Below are positions 25,956-34,755 of a stretch of 64,000 bases of DNA, in pieces; position 1 is the first letter of the stretch; each line of letters opens with the position of its first letter. The DNA lies in contig DATGLD010000049.1 of assembly GCA_035294305.1 (NCBI GenBank), positions 1 to 64,000 of the forward strand, given 5' to 3'. The notes below the pieces were generated by a model. The model ran no database searches. It was not told the origin of the DNA and saw only the letters and a program-made list of their open reading frames with translations. Both the position numbers and the translations under genes were made by a program. This DNA is from DASRBN01 sp035294305 (lineage in GTDB: Bacteria > Chloroflexota > Ktedonobacteria > Ktedonobacterales > Ktedonobacteraceae).

Positions 25956-26197
25956 ATACAACAACGACTGAAACGGCGCCATCTCCGGCCACCCGGCGTC
26001 AGGCATTAAACGAAACACAGGTCTGGCAGGTTTACGCGCGCCGCAAATACGAAGAGCCACTGCACGAAATCGGCAATGTCATGGCCGATGACGTGGAACT
26101 GGCAAAAGTCTACGCGCGCAGTATTTACGACGAGTTCAGCTGGATCGAGATGGTGCTTGTGCCGCGGAATTGTATTGTTACCGTGATCGAATCGTAA
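25952..26197 (+). CDS. paaB: Phenylacetyl-CoA epoxidase subunit PaaB
   Basis: An 81-residue PaaB, a small structural subunit of the epoxidase. The pattern VWQVYARRKYEEPLHEIGNV followed by ELAKVYARSIYDEF is typical. The start was set at 25952 because it overlaps the paaD stop; the same frame is open further upstream inside paaD. paaC starts 13 bp after its stop. Confidence 0.9.
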   Translation: MNTTTTETAPSPATRRQALNETQVWQVYARRKYEEPLHEIGNVMADDVELAKVYARSIYDEFSWIEMVLVPRNCIVTVIES

Positions 26198-26210
26198 GGA
26201 ACAAAAACAT

Positions 26211-26984
26211 ATGTCTAACACACGTATAGACAACGCGGCGCTGTTCGCCGTCCTGTCATCGCTGGCCGACAACAAACAGGCCATCGGGCGGCGCTATGCC
26301 TACTGGTGCAACGGCGCTCCAGCATTGGAAGCCGCCGTCGCCGCCGCCGCCATGACACAGGACGAATTAGGGCACGCGCGCACGCTCTATCCACTGCTCG
26401 AGGACTTCACGCAGGCCGAAGCCGATCCCGCCCAGGTCGAGCCAATGACGCGCACACTCCATTATCACGTTGCCTGTCTCGACCAGGATTTCTCGGGCTG
26501 GGCCGACTTCGTTGCCACCAACTTCCTGCTGGATAACGCGCTCACAACCTTCTTCGAGGCCGCTGAGAACTCGACCTACGAGCCGCTGCGCCAGCGTTCC
26601 CGCAAAATCGTGCAGGAAGAGCGCCTGCACCAGGTGCACGCCGAGGGCTGGGTGCGCCGCCTGGCGAAAACCGGGGGCGCTGTGCGGGCCACGCTTGCCA
26701 GCTCCCTCGCGCGTCTGTGGGGTGAGACCTTGTGCTGGTTCGGACCCAACGATGATGCCAACATGCAGCAACTCTACCGCGAGGGGATTATCGACGCGAC
26801 CCCCGGTGAACTGCGCAGTCGCTACCTGCAAAAGATCATGCCCACGCTAAGCGGCCTGGAGATGGATGTACCCGTTTCCTTCGATGCCACAACCAAACGC
26901 TGGGAACCCAACCGGCCACTGCCCTGGTCGGAATGGGATGCCGCAAGCAGGAGGCTGCCCGCCGCCGTACCAGAACACTCGTAG
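26211..26984 (+). CDS. paaC: Phenylacetyl-CoA epoxidase subunit PaaC
   Basis: A 257-residue PaaC, the non-catalytic ferritin-like partner of PaaA. It has MTQDELGHARTLYPLLED and EERLHQVHAEGWV, echoing the diiron motifs, and LNETLCWFG-like helices (LWGETLCWFGPND) in the C-terminal half. A GTAAGGA site precedes the ATG. The operon is interrupted after paaC by a repeat element (27023-27104). Confidence 0.93.
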   Translation: MSNTRIDNAALFAVLSSLADNKQAIGRRYAYWCNGAPALEAAVAAAAMTQDELGHARTLYPLLEDFTQAEADPAQVEPMTRTLHYHVACLDQDFSGWADFVATNFLLDNALTTFFEAAENSTYEPLRQRSRKIVQEERLHQVHAEGWVRRLAKTGGAVRATLASSLARLWGETLCWFGPNDDANMQQLYREGIIDATPGELRSRYLQKIMPTLSGLEMDVPVSFDATTKRWEPNRPLPWSEWDAASRRLPAAVPEHS

Positions 26985-27022
26985 GGACGACCAGGCTTAC
27001 ACAGGTAAGTTTTTGAACATGA

Positions 27023-27104
27023 TGCGTCGTCATTGTAAGGGCGGGGGCGGTTGGAATGCGGAGTGGGGACCCTGGTGGTCGCCCTCTCCATGGGGCCTGG
27101 TGGT
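27023..27104. repeat. MITE-like element, copy F, inside the paa operon
   Basis: The sequence GTCATTGTAAGGGCGGGGGC joined to GGGGACCCTGGTGGTCGCCC is the right half of the elements at 12710 and 14478. It lies between paaC and the zinc-ribbon gene. Only the right arm is present, so this copy is truncated. Confidence 0.7.
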
Positions 27105-27137
27105 TGCCCGGAAGATATACCGCGAAGGTGAGTTGAG

Positions 27138-27353
27138 ATGGGATATAATACAAACAACCTGGATAGACCCGCGAAAAAGGCCGCGATAGCCTGCCCTTTT
27201 TGCGGCTCAACCGATACCGAGCTATTCTCGTTATTCGGCCAGCAATTGCTGACCGTACAATATTACTGTAACGCATGTCATACCCCTTTTGAATGTATCA
27301 AGGACGATGACATCCTGGACGCCTATGCAAGACGAAAGGAAGAGCGATCATGA
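27138..27353 (+). CDS. PaaD C-terminal part, stand-alone zinc ribbon
   Basis: A 71-residue protein with CPFCGSTDTELFSLFGQ and YYCNACHTPFEC. The CxxC...CxxC ribbon with SxFG between closely resembles the C-terminal zinc ribbon of full-length PaaD. It has a GAAGGTGAG ribosome site and its stop overlaps the next gene's start. It probably works with the DUF59 protein encoded 1.2 kb upstream as a split PaaD. Confidence 0.8.
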   Translation: MGYNTNNLDRPAKKAAIACPFCGSTDTELFSLFGQQLLTVQYYCNACHTPFECIKDDDILDAYARRKEERS

Positions 27354-28150
27354 CAACGACAACCGAACGAACGCTGGTAAACTATACCGTGACCGATGGC
27401 ATTGCCATTATCGAGCTGACGAATCCACCCGCCAACACCTACAGCTACGAGATGATGCGCCAGCTGGACGAGGCTATTTTGCAGGCGCGTTTTGATGAGA
27501 ATGTGCATGTATTGTTGCTGCGTGGGGCAGGCGAAAAGTTCTTCTGCGCCGGCGCCGAGATATCGATGCTTAACGCCGTTACGCCAACATTCAAGTACTA
27601 TTTCTGCCTGCACGCCAACGAGACGTTACTGCGGCTGGAGCAGACGCCCAAGCTGGTCATTGCGGCGCTCAACGGCCACACGGTTGGCGGCGGTCTGGAG
27701 ATCGCGCTGGCCTGCGATATTCGTATCGCGCGCCGCAATGCCGGGAAGGTTGGCCTGCCGGAGATCAACCTTGGTGTGCTTCCCGGCACCGGTGGCACGC
27801 AGCGCCTGGCACGCGCCCTGCCCAAGAACAAGGCCATCGAAATGATGACCGAAGGCAAGCTGATCAGCTTTGAAGAGGCCCAGCAACTCGGCCTGATCAA
27901 CTACATCTACGAGTCCGAGGGCTACTGGGACAAAGTCATGGAGTACGCGCGCGGTTTCTGCCCGCCGAGCAAGGCATCTAAGACCGTCGGTCGCATCAAG
28001 CGTTCCGTGCAATCCGGCGCCGAGGTTTCGCTCTCCGAGGCTCTGGCTATCGAGCGCGAGCTGCAGCAGCTCTGCTTCCAGAGCGAGGATGCCAAAGAGG
28101 GTCTCGCGGCCTATGCGGAGAAACGCCAGGGGAAATTCGCGGGTAAGTAG
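27350..28150 (+). CDS. Enoyl-CoA hydratase/isomerase family protein
   Basis: A 266-residue crotonase-fold enzyme. The oxyanion-hole segments are AGAEISML and GHTVGGGLEIALACD, followed by GLPEINLGVLPGTGGTQRLA with the catalytic-glutamate position. Coupled by ATGA overlap to the PaaD zinc ribbon. In phenylacetate degradation PaaF hydrates the unsaturated CoA ester and PaaG isomerises the oxepin; this gene could be either, with PaaF more likely from the intact catalytic region. Confidence 0.85.
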   Translation: MTTTTERTLVNYTVTDGIAIIELTNPPANTYSYEMMRQLDEAILQARFDENVHVLLLRGAGEKFFCAGAEISMLNAVTPTFKYYFCLHANETLLRLEQTPKLVIAALNGHTVGGGLEIALACDIRIARRNAGKVGLPEINLGVLPGTGGTQRLARALPKNKAIEMMTEGKLISFEEAQQLGLINYIYESEGYWDKVMEYARGFCPPSKASKTVGRIKRSVQSGAEVSLSEALAIERELQQLCFQSEDAKEGLAAYAEKRQGKFAGK

Positions 28151-28212
28151 TGTTTTCTGATCGGCACTTATCACGCCCCGCAGGGCCGTGATAAGTGCCG
28201 ATCAGAAAACAC
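28150..28212. repeat. Long stem-loop between hydratase genes
   Basis: Two perfect 26-bp arms (28150-28175 and 28187-28212) surround an 11-bp loop. The arm begins GTGTTTTCTGATCGGC. T residues lie on the 5' side and A residues on the 3' side, so it is not a usual intrinsic terminator. It overlaps the last base of the first hydratase gene. Confidence 0.8.
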
Positions 28213-28228
28213 CAGTAGGTAATATTTT

Positions 28229-28846
28229 ATGCCCGACTTACACATACGCCGCCATAATAATATACTCTGGCTGATTCTTGACCGGCCCCCGCTCAATATT
28301 CTCTCAATCGAGATGCTCGATCATCTGACGGCGGCCATGCGGCAGGCCATGAAGAATGCGCCGCGACTAATCGTCATCACCGGGGCGGGAGAGCGCGCCT
28401 TCTGCGCCGGGGTCGATATACACGATCATCTTCACGGGCGCGAAAAAGAGATGCTGCGGGCAGTGTACGATAATTGTGCGGCCTTTGAAGAATTGCGCGC
28501 GCAACATATTCCTACCGTAGCACTGGTGAAAGGTCACGCGCTCGGCGGTGGCTGTGAACTGGCCGCGCTGTGCGATACCGTGATTGCCCGCGAGGATGCT
28601 ACTTTCGGCCTGCCGGAAATCAAACTCGGCGTCTTTCCGCCGGTTGCTGCCGCCTATTTTCCTTCACTTATCGGTCGCGTTGCCACAATGCGCCTGATGC
28701 TAACAGGCGAGACCATTTCCGCCGCCGAAGCGCTCCGCCTTGGCCTTGCCCATCAAATCCTCTCCTCGCGCCGCTTCCTTCTCGACGCTGAAGAACTCCT
28801 TACCATGCTGGCAACCCCGAACATGAGCAAGCAGGTACGTTCATAG
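28229..28846 (+). CDS. Enoyl-CoA hydratase/dienoyl-CoA hydratase-like protein
   Basis: A 205-residue crotonase-fold protein. FCAGVDIHDHL and GHALGGGCELAALCD form the oxyanion hole and GLPEIKLGVFPPVAAAYFPS follows, which resembles cyclohexa-1,5-diene-1-carbonyl-CoA hydratases. It is about 50 residues shorter than usual and ends soon after the helix GLAHQIL, so the C-terminal trimerisation region is reduced. It follows the long stem-loop at 28150. It may serve the aromatic-CoA pathway; activity is uncertain. Confidence 0.75.
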   Translation: MPDLHIRRHNNILWLILDRPPLNILSIEMLDHLTAAMRQAMKNAPRLIVITGAGERAFCAGVDIHDHLHGREKEMLRAVYDNCAAFEELRAQHIPTVALVKGHALGGGCELAALCDTVIAREDATFGLPEIKLGVFPPVAAAYFPSLIGRVATMRLMLTGETISAAEALRLGLAHQILSSRRFLLDAEELLTMLATPNMSKQVRS

Positions 28847-28976
28847 TTCATAGAACTACGAACGGGAACTTTTGCCTGCCGGCAAACGTTCGGATAGTAC
28901 AAGTACTCATCATACTTATTCATGTATTGAGGTTGCTTAGGAAGCAAGGACGATAGTAAGGTAAGGAGTTACTCTA

Positions 28977-29504
28977 ATGCGTACACAACACATGTCGAAA
29001 CGAAGATCGCTGCTTACGGTTGTTTCGCTTGCCATAGCACTGGCATTTCTACTCTCGGCCTGTGGCGCCACAGCGGGAGCAGGCTCAGGGTCAGGATCGG
29101 GTTCAAGCGGAAATACGCCAACGCCAACCGCCACTTCGGGCGGCACGAGCGGCACAGCCGATGGTTGCCCCAGCAGCGCTACCGTAAGTTCCAGGCCAAA
29201 ACCAAACGTGACGGTGAATCTGAAGAATATGAATTCTACAGTAACCGCGCATGTTGCTGACATAATCGAAGTTGATCTGCCATTCGGCCAGATGTGGCAA
29301 GGCCCCGCCTCTGTACCGGGCAATTTGACGCTGCAACAGCCCGCCGGGTACGCGGTACAGGCCAGCAAGGTCTGCGTGTGGCAATTCACCGCTCAAAACA
29401 CCGGCACGGCGCAATTGATATTCGCTGGCAGAGCCATCTGTAAGAAAGGCCAGGCCTGCCCGCAATATGTAATGCAGGTGCCTTTTACGATTGAAGTGAA
29501 GTAA
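28977..29504 (+). CDS. Secreted lipoprotein, possibly chagasin-like
   Basis: A 175-residue exported protein. The signal peptide ends in the lipobox LLSACG, followed by a Gly/Ser/Thr/Pro linker. The mature part has VADIIEVDLPFGQMWQG and VWQFTAQNTGTAQLIFAGRA, a pattern seen in chagasin-type (I42) protease-inhibitor folds; this assignment is tentative. Three cysteines are left in the mature domain. AAGGAG precedes the start at 28977. Convergent with the dehydrogenase downstream. Confidence 0.7.
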   Translation: MRTQHMSKRRSLLTVVSLAIALAFLLSACGATAGAGSGSGSGSSGNTPTPTATSGGTSGTADGCPSSATVSSRPKPNVTVNLKNMNSTVTAHVADIIEVDLPFGQMWQGPASVPGNLTLQQPAGYAVQASKVCVWQFTAQNTGTAQLIFAGRAICKKGQACPQYVMQVPFTIEVK

Positions 29505-29519
29505 GACTCGTCCGGTTCT

Positions 29520-29581
29520 CCGGGGCAATGCGAAGCGGCCTGGCGGCGAATGTGCTGCCAGGCCGCTTCGCATTGCCCCGG
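29520..29581. terminator. Convergent intergenic stem-loop
   Basis: Perfect 25-bp arms at 29520-29544 and 29557-29581 (starting CCGGGGCAATGCG) with a 12-nt loop lie between two converging genes. There is no T tract, so if it terminates transcription it may need help; it may also block antisense read-through. Confidence 0.55.
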
Positions 29582-29588
29582 AACTTGC

Positions 29589-32027
29589 TCAGGCCTTGAT
29601 CTTCACATTCTTGGGGTCATACAACGGCTCTTTCATCACCGTTGCTCCGTATCTTACGCCGAACAACTGCACTGCTACCCTGGTTCCAGGCGCTGTGTAC
29701 TCGACAGGCAAATAGCCATAGGCGATGCTCTGCCTTACCGTATAGCCGTAGCCGGCGCTCGTGACGCGGCCCAGAACGCGTTCTCTATCGACCTCTAGAA
29801 ATGGCTCGCCTCCCAGGGCTACGGCTCTGGGATCGTCAAGCACCAGGCAGCACAATTTACGTGTGATACCCTGCGCCTTGATACGCTCTAAAGCCGCTTT
29901 GCCGAGGAAATCGCCTTTCGCGAGCTTGACGGCGAAACCGAGACCCGCCTCGTAGGGATTGTATTCCGAATGAATATCAGTACTCCAGTAGCGATAGCCC
30001 TTCTCCAGGCGCAGCGATTCGATGGCGTGGTAGCCCGCGGCGACGAGGCCTAATGGTTGCCCTGCCTCCCAGAGGGTATCCCAGAGCCGGAGTCCATATT
30101 CCATAGGCGCGTAGATTTCCCAGCCGAGTTCGCCCACGTAGGTGACGCGCAGGGCCAGGGCCGCAATATCGCCTATTGCCACCTGCCGGGCCGTGAGATA
30201 GGGAAAGCCTGCATTGGAGAAATCGTCTTCGCTGACCTGCCGCATCAACTCACGCGCTCGCGGACCCCAGACGCCGATGCAGCAGCGGCTCGAGGTAATA
30301 TCGTTGACATACACCGAGCCATCGGTGGGCATCTGGCTGCGCATCCAGGCGAGGTCGTGATTGCCAAATGCGGTGCCGGTAATGATCTGAAAACGGTCAG
30401 GAGCCAGGCGCGTGACGGTCAGATCGCATTCGATACCACCTTGTTTGTTGAGCATCGAGGTGTAGGTGACGGTCCCTACCGGTTGATCCATCTGGTTATC
30501 GGTAATGTATTGCAGGAAGGCCAGCGCTCCAGGGCCGATTACCTCTATTTTGCTGAAAGAAGTCTCGTCGAATAGCGCGACACGCTCGCGCGCGGCCACA
30601 TGTTCAGCGCCGATAGCAGGCGACCAGTAGCGAGCGGCCCACCCGTAGGGAACCGGCCAGTTCTCGCCCTCGGCAAGACGTCCGTTGGGCGCGAACCAGT
30701 TGGGACGTTCCCAACCGGCTTTCTCGCCGAAGACCGCGCCCAATTCCTCGAGCCGGTTGTAGAGAGGACTGAGCCTCAATTTGCGCGCGCTGCTACGCTC
30801 CAGGGCCGGATAGCTGATATCGTAGTAGGTGCTGTACACCTCGTGAACGCGGGTCGCGATGTAGCGGCGGCTGGCGGTATAGGCCCCAAAACGACGCCAA
30901 TCCATGTGCCAGAGATCGAGGCTGGGCTCGCCATCAACAATCCACTCCGCGATCATCTTGCCAACTCCGCCGGCCCCGGAGACGCCATGCGCGCAAAAAC
31001 CACAGGCGGCCCACAAGCCGCGCACCTCCGGCGATTCGCCGAGAATAAATTCTCCATCCGGCGTAAACGACTCCAGGCCGTTTATCCGCCTGACCAGTTC
31101 CACATGCTTTAAAGCAGGAATGCGCTCAACACAGCCATTCATCAAGCTGGAAAACCGTGGTGGGTCGAATTCGAGGACGGTCGGATTGGGAGTATCAGGA
31201 ATGGCATCGACCGCGAGCGCGGCGGGATTGCGTTCGTAGCCGCCGAGTACCAGGCACTGCCCATCCTGCCGGAAATAGACCAGCTTGTCGGGGTCGCGCA
31301 GATTAGGGATGGTGACGTCTCCGGCCAGTTCGGGCAGTGGAGCGGTCACAACGTACTGGTGCTGCATCGGAATGAGCGGAATAGAAATGCCGGCCATACG
31401 CCCGATGCGCGGCGACCAGATGCCAGCGGCAATCACCACAATCTCGCTGCGAATGCGACCGCGTGAAGTCTGAACGGCCTGCACGCGCCCATTTACCACC
31501 TCGATTCTGGTCACGCGGGTATCCGCGTAGAAGCAAGCTCCACGCTGCCGGGCAATATTCGCCATCGCCTGAGCCAGCACAGGCGCCTTAGCGGAGCCAT
31601 CGGTAGGAAGATAAAGAGCGCCCTCGACTCCTTCCAGGCTCATCAGCGGAAACAATCTTTTCGCTTCACCTGGACTGATCAACTCGGCTGCCAGGCCTAC
31701 GCCTTTCGCGAAGCCGGCCTGCCGCTGCAGCTCTTCCATGCGCCCCTTAGAAGAAGCCAGGCGCAGGCTGCCCACCTCGAAATAACCGGGATTGCCATCG
31801 ACCGCGAGCCGCTTGTAAAGGGAAACGCTATAGACCAGCATTTTTGTCAGGCTGACGGAAGAGCGCAGTTGACCCACAAGGCCGGGCGCGTGCGATGTGG
31901 TGCCCCCGCTGAGTGATCCTTGCTCAAGCACAACGATGTCACGCCACCCCAGTTCCGTGAGGTGATACGCAATACTCGAACCCGCGATGCCACTGCCGAT
32001 AATGACTACCCTGGCCTGATCATGCAT
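29589..32027 (-). CDS. FAD-dependent dimethylglycine/sarcosine dehydrogenase-like enzyme
   Basis: An 812-residue two-domain enzyme. The N-terminal DAO domain has the FAD motif VIIGSGIAGSSIAYHLTELG and LSGGTTSHAPGLVGQLR, where the histidine is the usual flavin-attachment position. The C-terminal half is GcvT-like, with IECDLTVTRL, FGVWGP-like IGVWGPRARELM and LGWEIYAPMEYG. Such enzymes demethylate dimethylglycine or sarcosine, passing the one-carbon unit to tetrahydrofolate. The ATG at 32027 has AGGAG. It lies 23 bp after a choline-kinase-like gene, suggesting use of choline-derived compounds. Confidence 0.87.
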   Translation of the reverse strand: MHDQARVVIIGSGIAGSSIAYHLTELGWRDIVVLEQGSLSGGTTSHAPGLVGQLRSSVSLTKMLVYSVSLYKRLAVDGNPGYFEVGSLRLASSKGRMEELQRQAGFAKGVGLAAELISPGEAKRLFPLMSLEGVEGALYLPTDGSAKAPVLAQAMANIARQRGACFYADTRVTRIEVVNGRVQAVQTSRGRIRSEIVVIAAGIWSPRIGRMAGISIPLIPMQHQYVVTAPLPELAGDVTIPNLRDPDKLVYFRQDGQCLVLGGYERNPAALAVDAIPDTPNPTVLEFDPPRFSSLMNGCVERIPALKHVELVRRINGLESFTPDGEFILGESPEVRGLWAACGFCAHGVSGAGGVGKMIAEWIVDGEPSLDLWHMDWRRFGAYTASRRYIATRVHEVYSTYYDISYPALERSSARKLRLSPLYNRLEELGAVFGEKAGWERPNWFAPNGRLAEGENWPVPYGWAARYWSPAIGAEHVAARERVALFDETSFSKIEVIGPGALAFLQYITDNQMDQPVGTVTYTSMLNKQGGIECDLTVTRLAPDRFQIITGTAFGNHDLAWMRSQMPTDGSVYVNDITSSRCCIGVWGPRARELMRQVSEDDFSNAGFPYLTARQVAIGDIAALALRVTYVGELGWEIYAPMEYGLRLWDTLWEAGQPLGLVAAGYHAIESLRLEKGYRYWSTDIHSEYNPYEAGLGFAVKLAKGDFLGKAALERIKAQGITRKLCCLVLDDPRAVALGGEPFLEVDRERVLGRVTSAGYGYTVRQSIAYGYLPVEYTAPGTRVAVQLFGVRYGATVMKEPLYDPKNVKIKA

Positions 32028-32050
32028 AAAGAAGTCTCCTGTTGAATATG

Positions 32051-32956
32051 TCAAACCCCATCTCCTACATCGCGCAGCCATTCTTCAAACGGCGACCTTT
32101 CAACGTTATGCAGGAAACGGTTGAGATGATCATGAGCATACGCTTTGTAATCAAAGTCCAGTTCGGAAATGCCCAGTTGCAAGAAGCCCCAGAACGATTC
32201 GCGCAAATCCGAAGCGAGGCGCATGAGGTGCAGATGCGCCAGGTCTGTGGGTCGCACTTCACCAAAATAGGAACGCAGCAGCAGTTCGCATTGCTCCTCG
32301 CTTAAGGATTGATTGACGGAAAAATTGCCCAGGTCGAAGAACATGTCTCCCATCGCCGCATATTCCCAATCGAGTATCCAGATGGTTTGCCCATCATCGA
32401 TGAAATTGCTGGCCAGCAAGTCATTATGGCATGGCACCGGCGCGGCGATATTCCCCAGCGCCTGTTCAATTCGTGCCATCAACGCAAAAACATGGGGCAG
32501 CGTGTCTGGAAACGAGACGCCATTTTCGAGCGCCAGCTTATGGTAGTTACGCACGGTCTCGAAAGGCGAGAACGTGCCAGGGAACGCGGGTCCGGCATGG
32601 TAGCGTTTCATGGCATCGACGATGCGATGCAGCACTGCGGGCCGGGCCGCGGTTTCCGGCGTCATGATATCGCCATCGACGAAGCGCGTCACCAGCACTT
32701 CTTCGGAAGCGAGAAAATCAACTACCGGCGCTCCGACGCCAAGTGAAGCGGCAATGGTGGTACAGATGCTTTCACGCTGGCGGTCGATGCCAAGCAGGTG
32801 CGTTCGCTTACCGCCGATACGCAGCACGAACGTTTCACCGCCGGCCTCAATGCGGTAATTCTGATTCGTGATGCCGCCCGGCAAGGGTGTTACATGAACA
32901 TCTGAAGCATTCCATCCCGGCACCTGGCCTATAATGCGCTCAAGGCGTGAATCCAT
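32051..32956 (-). CDS. Choline/ethanolamine kinase-like phosphotransferase
   Basis: A 301-residue aminoglycoside-phosphotransferase-fold protein of the choline kinase (LicA) type. The ATP-binding part has GGITNQNYRI and VLRIGG; the catalytic loop is PCHNDLLASNFI and the metal motif ILDWEYAAMGD. Intact in all expected motifs. It begins an operon with the dimethylglycine-dehydrogenase-like gene. That pairing is known in amine catabolism clusters and suggests handling of choline or a related alcohol. AAAGGA precedes the ATG. Confidence 0.82.
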   Translation of the reverse strand: MDSRLERIIGQVPGWNASDVHVTPLPGGITNQNYRIEAGGETFVLRIGGKRTHLLGIDRQRESICTTIAASLGVGAPVVDFLASEEVLVTRFVDGDIMTPETAARPAVLHRIVDAMKRYHAGPAFPGTFSPFETVRNYHKLALENGVSFPDTLPHVFALMARIEQALGNIAAPVPCHNDLLASNFIDDGQTIWILDWEYAAMGDMFFDLGNFSVNQSLSEEQCELLLRSYFGEVRPTDLAHLHLMRLASDLRESFWGFLQLGISELDFDYKAYAHDHLNRFLHNVERSPFEEWLRDVGDGV

Positions 32957-33000
32957 ACGTTCCTTTCTTGAGAAAAAAGAAACCCGATGGGGGATTGGTT

Positions 33001-33055
33001 GTAGGGTCTGCGCCTGTGCTCGTACCCCCGTGTAGGACAGGCGCTATCCCTACGG
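33001..33055. repeat. REP-like repeat
   Basis: GTAGGGTCTGCGCCTGTGCT followed by TAGGACAGGCGCTATCCCTA forms an imperfect dyad like the units at 4103-4226. It sits in the divergent gap between the kinase and the antiporter. Confidence 0.5.
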
Positions 33056-33183
33056 CCAATCCGGTTTTTGTTACGATATCATGAGATTACACGCTGCATG
33101 AGGTTGCGTCAAGCGGCTGGATTGTCCATAATTTTTCCAGAAGATATAGCTGGAACCGTACTTTCTATGGCTCAAGGTGTCTC

Positions 33184-34431
33184 ATGACGAATATCACTTC
33201 AATTGTGCGCTTACTGGAACTGCTTTTGCTCATCGCCTTGATTGTGATACTGGCGACGAGAAGATTGCGCATTCCTTACACGCTCGGGCTTGTAGTCGTG
33301 GGACTGGCTGCCAGTCTCTCCGGTTTTTTCCCAGGTGTTCACCTGACGCCAGACCTGGTACTGTTCGTTTTCCTCCCTGCGCTCCTTTTCGAGGGCGCCT
33401 GGTCGATAGAAACAAAACACCTGCGCCAGAACTGGTTCCATATCTTCTTATTAGTAGGGCCGGGGCTGCTGATTTGCGTGGTCTCGATAGCGCTACCGCT
33501 GCACTTTTTCGCCGGCATCAACTGGTTGACGGCCTTTCTGCTGGGGGCCATTCTCTCGCCGACCGATCCCGTTGCTGTATTAGGATTGCTGCGCCAGTCG
33601 AAAGTTGATGTGAACCTCTCGTCGATCATCGAGGGAGAGAGCCTCTTGAATGATGGAGTTGCCGGGGCGCTCTACTCCATCTTTCTCTCGCTCATCCTGC
33701 TTTCAATGCAGGGCCAGTCTCCGGCAGGGTTCCAGCCCTGGCTCAACAGCTTCCTCTTGTTCCTGCTCGAAGCTGGTGACGGCACACTTATCGGCCTGGC
33801 AGGAGGGTTTATTGTGAGCCGGCTAGTCAGATTGATCGACGAGCCGTTAATAGAGACGACGATTACGATTGTGACGGCCTATGGCATTTACCTGCTGGCC
33901 GATACGCTGCATACTTCAGGCATCCTGGCAGTTATTTTTGCCGCTCTGTTACTGGGCAGCTATGGGCGGCGTACCGGCATGGCGGAGCATACGCTAGAGG
34001 CGGTCGATAATTTCTGGAGTGTGATTGCTTTCATTGCCAATGCGCTGGTCTTCCTGCTGGTAGGCGCTGAACTCAACCCCGCGCGCTTCCTCTCCAGTAC
34101 ATCATTGTCCTCACTGCTCATCACGGCGGGTATAACGGTTGTCGCGGTCTTGTTATCGCGCCTGATAGTCGTCTTAATGCTGCCATGGCTAACGCAGCCA
34201 CTCATTCCCCCAACACTCTGGAGCTTTCTGCCGGCCTCCTGGCGCGTCGTCATTTTCTGGAGCGGCCTGCGTGGCGCTCTATCGCTTGCCCTGGTGCTGG
34301 CACTACCCCTGAATATACCCTCGCACGATAGCCTGGTGGCCTCGACGTATGCCGTGGTGTTCTTTACCTTGCTGGTGCAGGGTTTTACTTTGCGCTTCGT
34401 TTTGAAAGGACCGCCTTCGGTATCGAAGTAG
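33184..34431 (+). CDS. CPA1-family sodium/proton antiporter
   Basis: A 415-residue membrane protein with about 12 hydrophobic helices. Family motifs are FLPALLFEGAW, LSPTDPVAVLG, EGESLLNDGV and FWSGLRGALSLALVLALP. It would exchange cytoplasmic Na+ (or K+) for protons. It lacks the long cytoplasmic tail of some homologues and ends soon after the last helix. A single-gene unit with AAGGTG upstream of the ATG. Confidence 0.92.
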   Translation: MTNITSIVRLLELLLLIALIVILATRRLRIPYTLGLVVVGLAASLSGFFPGVHLTPDLVLFVFLPALLFEGAWSIETKHLRQNWFHIFLLVGPGLLICVVSIALPLHFFAGINWLTAFLLGAILSPTDPVAVLGLLRQSKVDVNLSSIIEGESLLNDGVAGALYSIFLSLILLSMQGQSPAGFQPWLNSFLLFLLEAGDGTLIGLAGGFIVSRLVRLIDEPLIETTITIVTAYGIYLLADTLHTSGILAVIFAALLLGSYGRRTGMAEHTLEAVDNFWSVIAFIANALVFLLVGAELNPARFLSSTSLSSLLITAGITVVAVLLSRLIVVLMLPWLTQPLIPPTLWSFLPASWRVVIFWSGLRGALSLALVLALPLNIPSHDSLVASTYAVVFFTLLVQGFTLRFVLKGPPSVSK

Positions 34432-34755
34432 CTGAGAGGGTTAGATGAGGCCTCGGATGTAGGTGAGGCCTTTACTCATGCATCCCGTCAACAAGCGCGT
34501 TCACAGCGTTTTGGGCTGGGTACACATGCTACTTATCTTAGTTGTGATATACTTGGCGCTAGCAAAGAAATGAGGTAGGATATGAGTCCGCGATTGCCCT
34601 GTATATGTGGATGACTTGCGCAAGCTGCTTTGATCTGGAGGATAAAGTCATCCCAATTTTCCATGATGTATTGCCACCCGGTGCAGGCGCGAACAATTTT
34701 CATAAACAAAGTTACCGCGATACTCATACCTATCACGGAAGGATATTTCAAAAAC
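34432..34755. other. Intergenic region without recognised gene
   Basis: A 324-bp gap between the antiporter and the flavin oxidoreductase. Only very short open frames are present and no family match, tRNA or strong terminator was seen. It presumably holds the promoter for 34756. Confidence 0.4.
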
